DNA of 64,000 nucleotides, from NCBI GenBank assembly GCA_023333565.1, contig JAJKFH010001371.1:186001-250000 (forward strand), given 5' to 3'. Below, piece after piece: positions 53,831 to 64,000 of this stretch; position 1 is the stretch's first letter; every line of letters begins with the position of its first letter. This DNA is from Puffinus mauretanicus (Eukaryota > Chordata > Aves > Procellariiformes > Procellariidae). The position numbers and the translations under genes are program-made. Below the pieces are notes generated by a model. The model made no database searches. It had not been told where the DNA came from and saw only the letters and a program-made list of their open reading frames with translations.

Positions 53831-56800
53831 GTAAGTTCTCCAGTTCTGGCATGGTGGAGGCACCGTGCTTTACCAGCGCCCGGGGTCTTTGGAAAAGACA
53901 GGTCCCATCGGAGCGGGCAGCAAGGCAGCGTCTCAGGCCGGTGGGGAAGGAACAGGCTGTAACGGGAGGGCACCCCATGGAGGGAAGTAAACGAGGCTCG
54001 TCTGCGCTGCAAGAAAACCCTTGTTGTGGGTCATGCTCGGATTTTGTTGATTCAGTGGGATTTTCAGGATGAGTTTCCTCCCCACCCAGCTCACAGCATC
54101 AGCCCAGCCCAGCACAGACTCGCGCTAAGACAGAGGACTCGTTAGAGGGATTTTGTTTGGGGCTGGGCAGGAGTTTTACAACTATCCAACCGTACATGCC
54201 AGGTACCAGAAAACCAGCCTGCGTGCCTCCAGCTGCACAACATCATCTTGTCCGGGGTGTTTATCCAGGGATGCTCATCTCGGACACAACCCAGCACCTG
54301 GTTTGCAGCAGCGGGCTGTGTTTTAGCCCATTTTCTGGCCTGGCTGAGTGCTGGGGGATGGAGGGGCTTCCCATGCAGATCTCGGAGCCCATCACACCTT
54401 TGTACCTGCAGACACATGCTATGGCAGCTCAGCAGGCAGAATATGTCCCTGCCCAAGCCAAAGGCACAGTATTACACCCAACTTCAGCCGATCTAAGAGC
54501 ATGTTGCCACCAAGAAGGGATGCAATGGGGGGTCCAGGCCATTCCTCCAGGAACAAGCTGGGGGGGAAGGGAGAAGCAGCATATGGGACTTCGGTGAGGT
54601 TAAGACCAGTAACACAACATCACCGACTCGCACGGCGGAAGAGCTGGCACCGGCAGCTGAGCCACCTCCCAGCACTCGCAGCTCCCACCCGATACATCCA
54701 AACAGCTAATGCACTCAAAGGACACCAGAGCCCAACACATAGCTATCATTTTTTTAAAACAAGTTTTTAATTCTCACCTTAAGCAACCCAGAGAAGCAAC
54801 GCACCGTTTTCACATGTGTGAAATCAAGACATCGCCCCAAAACGCGACGCTTCTGACTGAAGCCAGCAAGTGCCGGGAGGGGGAAGCGTGCGCCGATGCC
54901 CGGGAGAGGAAGCACAGCTCGCTTTCGTCATGAGCAGCCACGTTAATAACACCACCGCTCCTCCGACCCCCCTTCAAGCACCTGTGAATGGACTTTTCCT
55001 CACGTTCCTGGGCTGTCCTGTGCTGAATTTCCCCACTGTCACCCCTCCAGCACCCAGACACAACGACTCGGAGACCCCAAAGTGCAGAAGACTTCACACC
55101 CTTTCAGAGATGTCCCTCTTTATCATCAAGTAACCTATAACACAGATTACATTACATACACATTATCACTGAGTAGCTTATAATGTGGCTTACACACATG
55201 ATAATGCAGATTACACACATTTCCCTCTGTTCTCCCCATTATCACCAAACTTTTAAAGTACGATGGCGAGCTGTGGTCACAACGATGATAATACTTTGCA
55301 ACTAGACTATGGCAATACTGGGAAACCCAAATACACTGGCCAAGTCTTTTAGTTATAGAAATAACTAAAAAACTACGTAAGGCTGCATTTACATGCTATC
55401 CACCCCCCTCAACACCACCAGCGTGCGTGGCAGCGCTGCCAGTAAATAAAACCTCAACCCTCCCCCCATCCTTCCTGTGCTCCCAGCACTTAGGTCTCGC
55501 TCTTATTTTCACACACATTTTTTTGCGCTGTGCCTTGGCGCTCAGGTTAAGGTCTTCTGCCTAAGGATGGAGACGGGAGGAGAGAAACGGGCTGATAAAG
55601 AGATTTGCTCTCCCCACTGTATACACTTGGTAAGCCCAGCCTCGGTGCTTCTGCAAAGCTCAGCTGTGGCAATGTCAGAAGACGCGGCTTCAGACGTAAG
55701 CTAAACCTCCGAGCAGAACAGCCAGTCTACACGCAATTCTTCGTCAGCTTCTATTTTTAGACCTCACAGAAAATAAAAGAGCATCCAAACTTTTTTTTTA
55801 AGCTCTTTTTGACAGGAACTCATCTTCTCCAGATGACAATAGCAAAAAACCAAACAAAAACCAGCACAAAAACCCCAAGATGCATGATTTTTTTTTTTTT
55901 TAAAGCATCATTATTTAAATGATTTCTCATTAAAAAAAGAGAAGTAAACTGAAGAATGCAAAAGTCCACGTGCTGCTTTGGGAATTGAAGACTAATTTTC
56001 TCTCTGCATTCCCTCCTTCCTCCATTCCAGTGTCTATAAAAAGGCCAAAAAGCTGGGGAGAAACTTTTTTCAGGTGATGTACTGACTTGGAAAGGAACTA
56101 TATAAACACAGAGCTTAGGAACCAGCTTCTTCTGTTTGCTTAAGACTGGAAGAGCAGTTTACATTTCTTTAACCATAAACTAAAGGAAGCTACAGTGATG
56201 GTCATTCTCCACTTGGAGATGCATTCCTCTCAAAACATTGTATTTTATTCTTTTCGGTCCATGTAGCAACACCACGGGCCACGCTACCCTTCCCTTTTAC
56301 CATCCCCATGGTCATTCTTGCCTCCAGGCAATCTGGGTAAGCTAAAAGCTCTTACTGCATCTCCTTTTGCTATTTAAAACTTTTCCCGCTTTCCGGCTCG
56401 GTGGCCACCCCCGCCTAACACGTGCCCGAGCGGCGGGGTGAGGACACGCGTCCTGGCTGGTACCCAAGTCGTCACCCTGGGCACGGTGGAGCTAGCGATG
56501 GTCACTAGCCAAAACCAAAGGAACAAGGATGCAAAAATAAGCTATTGTGCTGCCAGCAGCCTGTGCTCTCCTTGGCACAGAGGGGCGGCATCTTTTTTTA
56601 AAACACAAATAAGGAAATAACAAATGTACTGTTATATAAAGTCACTGGGACAGCTGATGAAATAAATGAGTAGGAAGTTAAAAATCCACTAACAACGAGA
56701 TGCAGCTTGTCTGTGGAAAACTCGCCCAAAATAATCATTGAGGTGAGTGATTTATAAGTTACAGATATATAAGTTGAGTTAAAGTGAGACCTACGCTGAC

Positions 56801-59800
56801 CGTGTGGGTCTTGCACCGCCTGCACCCATTTTTAGGAAGGGAGGCAGCGTGAGCCATTAGCCTGACCCTGACCCAGACCCAGACTAATGCCCATCCCCTA
56901 GGAAAATATGTATTTTAAATGAGGCTCTCCGAGTACCACCCTCATTCCTTCAACCACTTTAACGAGTTTAATCAGCTCACATCGCCTCCAAATACAGAAC
57001 CCCATGCACTAAATTATTTGTACTTGGCGGCCTCTGCAGAGGACTCTCCCTGGCCGTTTTGCTGGCAGTACCTCGGACTTGCATTACCTTCAAAGAGCAT
57101 CTCTGGACGCTAACGGGCGAGCTGTTGTTAACTACTCTTCTTCTACCAAAGCCCCATGCAAGCATGTCCAGTAATAGAAAACTTCAGGGAAACAAGAAGT
57201 ATTTGATCCAACGTTGGAAAGTACTGAGAAAATGTCTCCCAAAGCTCTTTTACAGCCTTGAACCATATGCAGGACAGCGTTAGGTTACACAAAACTTTTA
57301 AGGACTATGCAAGCAATCTTTTTTCAATTATAACATAACCTTTCCCTTCCTTTTTGCTTGTTGATAACTCCTAAAATTACCCCAACTGAACAGTCGCAGG
57401 AATTTTTGCTCTTTTTTTTTCTGCAAAAGCAATGTTTATATAAACAAGAAAATTTAATGGTTGTGTTCCCTTTGAGGAAATTGTTCACACAAGAAGCCCT
57501 CCCCTCTTCCCTTCGTGGAAAACGTTTATAAAATCCAACTGGAGGTAAAGACTTAAGGCAGACGTAATGCTTCAGCTTACGAAACAGCAATGGTCGTGTA
57601 GGACATCCTGTCAAAAGCAGCTCGCCAGTTTAGGAGTCATTATAAAAATAACTCAAGGGTTCTTGGTTTGGTTTTTCTTTTTAATAGTGTTGAAATCAAT
57701 ATCTGTGTCATTTGGTCAGGGCTCCAAAATACATCTTACAATTCACAATGTATTTGGCTGTTACCACTTTACCACGGTCGACGTAAAACTAAACCTGACG
57801 CTAAAAATGGATCCACTGAGACACTGTTGGGGTTGAAAGACGGACACGCAACTTTCCAGCCAGGGAAAAGGAAACGGTACTGGTATTTTGGAGTAAGCCA
57901 CAGTATTGCAGTAAGTTTCTGTACTTTAGACAGAAGTGCAATGAAATGAGGCTCAGGGGAGTGGTGGAAACGCAGCCGGGCGGGTCGGTGCTGGATGCTG
58001 GTGAGAGCTAGGGGTGGAAGAGGATGCGGATCTCCCCGTCACCGGCAAAGCCCTAGTGCTGGCAGCGGGCAGCCGGTGAGGTGCCGCGCCGGGCAGGGAC
58101 CAGCGGCGGGCAGCATCAGCTCCCGGCCATCAGCAGCAGCTGAACCAGTGCTCCCAAAACTGCGGTCCGAGCCCACACCCCCAACCACAGCCCCGAGCAC
58201 ATTGCCCCGTCACTGCAGTGGGGAGTCCCCGACCGAGAGCAAAGCCACCGGCACGCACCGCTCCGTCAGGAGATGGCAGAGCACTGCCACACTGGCATGT
58301 ACCACCCTGTAACGACGTACGTACGCCCCCGGCATCCCTAGGCCACCTCAAACCAGTGTGAACCAGAAATTCAGGTTCACCGACTCAGCGTCTTCCCCGC
58401 CCGTGGTTTGGAAACCTCCTGCGATGATCACAACGTCGGGAGGAGGCAGGGATTCAGCTTGGTTTCTGGGGGGAGAACGCTACGCCCCAGCACATCACCT
58501 GGCCCATGCCTCATTTTATCCCACGAGGGACTCAAAGGTGGAAGGGTGGCACAATGAACGGCCTGAGCCAGCCCCACGGCTGGAGTCCAGCTCCACGTGG
58601 TGCATGGAGAGCCCCGAAGAGGTCTGGTTGGACCCGACCCCGCAGGTGCCACGTGGAGCCCAGTACCCATGGGGATGTGCAACCAGGTGAGCAGGCATCA
58701 AACCAGACGTCATCTTCCCATTCCTAGTTTTTTGGAGGCATTGAGGCAGCACCTCCGACCAAACATGCTTGAGAAGGCAACACGAGGAACTTCAGAAAAA
58801 CCAATGCCCAAAACCACAGTGGATCTATTACCTACAATTACTGTTTTCCATGTCCTCAGCATTCCTCATGTGAATAATGGACCGCAACGGAAGCGGGATG
58901 AAAACAAGTCAAAGGGGAACCACAGCAGGATCAAGTCTATTAATGAAAGTGTTTGAGAAGGGTTTTTCCAGTGAAAGCTGGAGCTTGCATGGGGAAGGTG
59001 ACAGTACGCATGGAAGAACTAAACAAAATTACAAACCCCCTTCTCGGGTGAGATAAAAAGCAGAGGGAGAAGTTTAAGTAGATGAGAGCCTGTGGCAGTG
59101 ATACAAAGACAAGCATTTGGTACGATGGAGACCCATGCAAGGGTGCCCATAGGAGCAGCAGCAGCTGCTGTTCTCCCCAGGAAACAAATAAACACAACGC
59201 AAGTATCACCCACGTTTCAAGATGCAGTCTTACTTAGCTGAAGACACACTCAGCTAAAGAAAAAAAAGATAATTCTATTTTGAGAGATGCATTTATCTTA
59301 AAAATGCTTTAATGTTCACCCAACAAAGCAATAACTAGACAGTTCACTTAAAACAGTCCACCTATAACCACAAAATTTCAGTTGCTCCAAAAGACATTTG
59401 CAAGCAGGATGATGATTTCCTCAACAGCTTGGGAAATGGGAATCTTCCTGCTCCAAGATCAAAACCTGGGAGAGCTGAATGCATCCTACTCACTCGGCAC
59501 TGTGCAAGAAAGCTTGGAAAAGGGAAGTTGTCAATAAATAAGCATCGGAGAGCAGTGGAGGGTGTTTTGACATGAAAGGCACAAAGAAATCACTTTTTTT
59601 TTCCCTAAAGTAAAGAGTGGGGCCAACACGAAGAGTAAGATCCATGCTCGAGTTAGAACATGCCTGCAGGCCTTCAGATAAGACTTCAAAATAGAATAGC
59701 AATTGCACGGGGGTTTTTTGCATTTTATTTTTTACAAAACATCAAGTCCTTCAGCAGGAAGGATTTTTCCAGAAAGCAGAGATCAGAGCTGGTTTGCTCT

Positions 59801-61306
59801 TCACCATCACCGTTAGTTGAGCAGAGAGGAGCCTCTCTGAGCCCACCCTTTAATTTAAAGCACAGTTGCTTCAGTCTTGTCCTGGCTGAGTACAAAGCAA
59901 GGAGTTCATCTTCCCCTGTAAGCCCGGACCTGGATTCCCATCTCGGCTCACCGGTCGTAGACCTTCAGCACCTGCTTCAGAGAGATGCACGGCTGCGGCA
60001 GAACAAAAGCAGCGCCTTTCCCACCTGCTCCAAGCAGCCCATCCCCTCCTTACGGATATCTCCCCGCTGGATCCTCTCCTAGGACGCTCTACAGGAGGGC
60101 GAGCACTAAATCTCTTTTGCAGCAGCGAAGCCTGTGCTGCGCTAAAGCTATTACGTGTTTCTCCCACTTCCTTCCATTGACAGAAAACAAAAGCTCGCAC
60201 TGTTGCTCACCATTATCAGAGAATATTTGCTTTCCCAGATTGTTTCTCCCCTCCTTCTTTCGGAAGGGTTTTCAGTAGAATAAGCGGCTCACTCCCAGCG
60301 AAAAGCAGCAGGGGTGATTTGAGACAGAGGCCCTTCAGAGCCCAGCCGGCAAACCCAGCCCAGACCCAGGCGCAGCCTGGTCCTGCCCGTCCCATCCCTC
60401 CGGGGACCGCGCGCCCCAGCACCTTCCACGTCCTGCGAGGAGACGATGCTCCAGCTGCGGGGCCTGAAGAGACGGGGCCAACGCCGCACCGCTGACCTGG
60501 CTTCAGGTGGCTGCCCCTGTTTTCTCGCTGCAGACATCTCCAGACGATACTCTGCCCGCTCTGAGCATCTGCTGTATACTCTGAGTACCATACTTCGAGT
60601 ATCTGCTGCTCCTCTTCTCACCACGCACTGCGCTTCCTTCCTGCCAGATCCCTTATCGCCACGTTTCACCCCAAAACCACCCGGATGAAACTTCCACTCT
60701 TGCTGATGCTGCTCTTTTACTCACCGACCAAAGAAACACTCTCACACCAGGCACAAGCTGGCGGCGCTCCTGCCAACGAGCGATGCAGAATTAAACACAG
60801 GTGTCACATGAAAACACAGTGCCAAGCTGACAGTTCCCAAAAAAGCACTGGGAATACACACACTTGGTCACTTTTTTTTTTTTTTTTTAAAGCAACCAGA
60901 GTATCAAGTGTCAGGTCCTAAAACCAAGAAGGGCACCAAAAGTCCAAGTATTATTCAGGATATGAAATACTCAACTACCGCAACCCAAGCTGACACCTTG
61001 CAAACTCCTAACTGAAATCTGCCCACGACTGCTGTTGCCAAGCCCAAACACACGTGCGGTGGTTCCCTGCAACAAAAGCATTACCCAGGCAGCCACTCCG
61101 TGCCCCGAAACCGATGCAAGGGAAAACGTGGAGTCGCAGACAACATGCTGCTGCAGGAGCTCAGCACCAGTCCTGCACTATCTGCTGGAGAAAGCTCCCA
61201 GGAGGTCTCATCCAGAAACGGAAAGGTCAGGTCTTAACTCTGGCAATTGCTTCAGCATGAGGCTCTACCGAAGACTGAACAGATTTTGAAAGTATGTGCT
61301 TCAAAA

Positions 61307-61341
<35 letters not shown>

Positions 61342-64000
61342 ATTCTTGGCCCAAGAGCACAGGAGAAAAAAAAGACCACTTTGGCAAGTTTCTGGTGTTA
61401 AATGATCCATAACCTCTTCCAAGCAAGATCCTCTTCACCATGGCAAGTCCTGCCCCGCTCCAGAGCGGTGCAGGGCTTGCAAGCGTCCCCGTACCCCCGC
61501 AGCCCCGCGCTCCCCTGCCAGCAGCTGCAGGATGTGGGCTCGATGTTTCGGAGAGCAGCAACCCTTTTTATTTTTTCTGACTCAAGGCTGGACCGGTGAC
61601 CGCATGCAGCGTCGACACCTTCAGTAGGCTGGGCTGTCATTTCTGACGGTGCTTGTGGTCGTTAAAAAGGCACCACAGCATGAAAGGACTTGCTGGCAAG
61701 CAGAACAGTCTCAGCTCAGGGAATGCTTCTTTCATTTCATTTATTGCCAATTAGCAGAAACTCCTCATCACTGATTTGGGTATTGAGAAAAAAAAATATA
61801 TATAAACAAGTAAACAATCACTTAAACACCTTCCTTGTCCCTTCCCCAGGCTCAGCTTAAGCCAGACACCTCTCCAGCCCCACCGCCGTGTTCAACTTCC
61901 CCGCTGCGACGCAGCAGCACGCTGCGGATGCTGCACAGCCACCTCTTGCCTGTCCTTCCTCCTGCCCGTGTTCACGTGGCATGTGCTTATTATTTACACT
62001 CAGCTTAATTGCTTTCCTCACCCAATGTCATCAGAGGCAAGCACGGAGAAACACCTAACTGCGCAGTTCCTTTGGAAAGCCAGACCGCCTCCGCTGGTAA
62101 CTACCAAGAGACAGATAGCATCAGCAACCCAGCCTGAAAACGCTTCTCCTCTCCGGCTTTTTATACCACTGCTCTTTGAGAAGCTTCTTCAAGGCCAGTT
62201 TGATGTTTGCAAAAGCCCAGGACCAGCTCATCTGACCCCAGGATCTGTGCTGGCTTTTCAGTCCGCAGACATCAGGCGAGGAGAAGCCCAGCAGCCTGTG
62301 GGCTGATGAAGATGACCTTCGGGAATTTGTTGGCTCTCTTATAGTCTCAGAGACAACAACATTTGCAGGCAAGTCCCAGGTGTCTCCAGTCAGCCAGCCA
62401 CAGCCCAAAGCACTACACAAAGACCTGAAATTTAAGCTGCCATTCCTTACGCCTGCCCTCCCATGGGATTCCTGCACTACAGCGTCTCCATCAGCACGTC
62501 ATTCCTCCGACCAAGCTTTCCTCTTCAACCTTTTAAACTTGTCCAAATTCAGTTTTTTGATCCCATTCTCAACTGCTTTTAAGAAGTAGGCAGTGGCAAT
62601 CTTACAGTTGCTGCGGCTGGGGAAAAAGCTGAAGCACAAGCCACCCCTCTGACCTGCGCCAGGTCCCTCACAAGATGCACCCAACTCTACCATCGCGCCC
62701 TCTTAGGCACCAAAATCCACCAGAAAACAGATTTCAATGCTTCTCCTGCCTGTGGGCTGCTCCTCCCTCTCCTCTTCCCCCCAGCAACACGCCTTTGGCT
62801 GAAAAAGCTTCTGGAACTACAAAAACTTTTAAAAAAGTGTTAGAGAAATGCATTATTAAGAGAAGGTCATAAAAGAACAACAACTTGAGAATAGCTGCAG
62901 CTAAAAATACCCTATCTCCACACCCCTTCTTTAGAGAAAACGTTATCAGATGTCACTTCCCAATGGTAAAAACATGTTTGTTTGTTTTTTAATTAAGGTG
63001 GTATTTTGAACACTGGATTTTCTTGCCAGGGAACACAGCAAGAGACCTTGGGAAAAGACCTTGTTTGCTGCCTCAAAGATCCCACTTTTCTGTGCCATCT
63101 GATGGTAAGATGCTGTCTGAAACTGGCACCTGCAAATCTGTACTTCCTTCTAGCACAACCTAACTTTGCAAAATATCTTTCTAAAGACAACAAAGTATTT
63201 TGGCCACCCCTACCGAGTTGCAGAGTGTTTCTGCAATATGGACTTATTTTTATTTTTTAATACTTCAGAGTATCGAGGTGGAGAACGTGGGAAGGAGATA
63301 ACGTCAACAAGCAGAGCAGCAGTGCGGAGCAAGCGTTGGCGCAGGGCTGGAAACCGCCTCTCGTCTGACCCAAATCCTAGGCAGGACTGGAAAAATCTGC
63401 ATTATGGACAGACTGAATTGGTTACTCAGTCTGCTGCCCCAAATCCTCCCAGCTCTAAAGGGTGTAATCGGCGTTTAGTGGACCCAAAATAGCCATGATG
63501 TATGGCAACCCGATGGCTTTCTTCAACAGTAGCATGAGCAGAATAAAGGGAGTCAATTAAATGCCCCCCAGCAGAGAGTTTTGTACCATTTCATTGCTTC
63601 AATAAGCTCTGGTTTATTGATCATGTAGAAAAATACCCAGGAATTACTGCAGGCAGGTAAGAGAACGCCTGTGCTAACATTTTAACAAACTGAGCACGTA
63701 CAAGGGGAAGGTTAGCACACCACAGCATGCTTTTTCCTCCAAAGATGTAAATGAAATCCAGGAGTAACTTCTCCAGAGGGTCCAGAAACCTTGCCCAGGT
63801 CACACTCTTTACTTTCTAACCCTTAACAAATATACACCTTTCCCCCATTCAGAAACGCTCAAAGCAATACTTTTTTAAGAAATCACACACAAAGAAGTAA
63901 TTTTGGCAGTCCGTTATTCTGGTGGCCAACTCTTGCCCTGCTGTCCCCCCCAGCTGCCCCCTTCCCTCCACCATAAAACAAGCAGCACATCTCATATGTG
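53831..64000. other. Upstream DNA, no gene recognised
   Basis: About 10 kb of mostly unique-looking sequence with homopolymer runs, GC-rich patches at about 58000-58290 and 60370-60480, and a (TAAA)n microsatellite. None of the open frames shows a known domain. It may be upstream intron or intergenic DNA. Confidence 0.5.
61303..61342 (+). repeat. (AAAT)n microsatellite, about 10 units
   Basis: An uninterrupted run of AAAT/TAAA tetranucleotides. It is likely length-variable between individuals. Confidence 0.95.

Overview
This is nuclear DNA from a bird. The protein-coding sequence is split into short exons by large introns with GT-AG borders. Three pieces of CR1 LINE, the dominant avian retrotransposon, are present, and the HRAS tail matches the avian form as I know it. 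There is no operon structure, CRISPR array, phage or plasmid feature. Most open frames longer than 60 codons are chance reading frames in introns and GC-rich intergenic DNA.

Layout. (1) 1-7630, + strand: the 3' two thirds of HRAS. It comprises intron sequence (1-1718), three coding exons encoding residues 38-189 (1719-1897, 4203-4362, 5063-5182), an intron inside the 3' UTR, and a terminal untranslated exon (from 7321) ending at an AGTAAA poly(A) signal. The exon with the start codon and P-loop lies left of the window. (2) 7631-19342: about 11.7 kb between genes, with minisatellites and GC-rich blocks but no gene I can support. (3) 19343-45134, - strand: thirteen exons of a USP6NL/RN-tre-like TBC-domain Rab GTPase-activating protein. 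All splice phases agree, and they assemble to 791 codons plus a stop. Both catalytic motifs of the TBC domain are intact. (4) 45135-64000: the DNA upstream of that start codon, probably the first intron(s), 5' untranslated exon(s) and promoter, with one more CR1 copy. I recognise no coding exon there. A GC-rich block at 53.6-53.8 kb is the best promoter candidate, at low confidence.

The two genes are convergent (tail to tail). HRAS encodes a membrane-anchored signalling GTPase. The other encodes a predicted GTPase-activating protein for Rab proteins of the endocytic pathway. USP6NL itself acts in growth-factor-receptor endocytosis, so a functional link is conceivable, but adjacency in a vertebrate genome is not evidence for one. 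Nothing here looks like a new molecular system. The most interesting items are the poorly characterised USP6NL-like paralogue with its long divergent tail, its position beside HRAS, and the HRAS 3' UTR architecture and enlarged intron.
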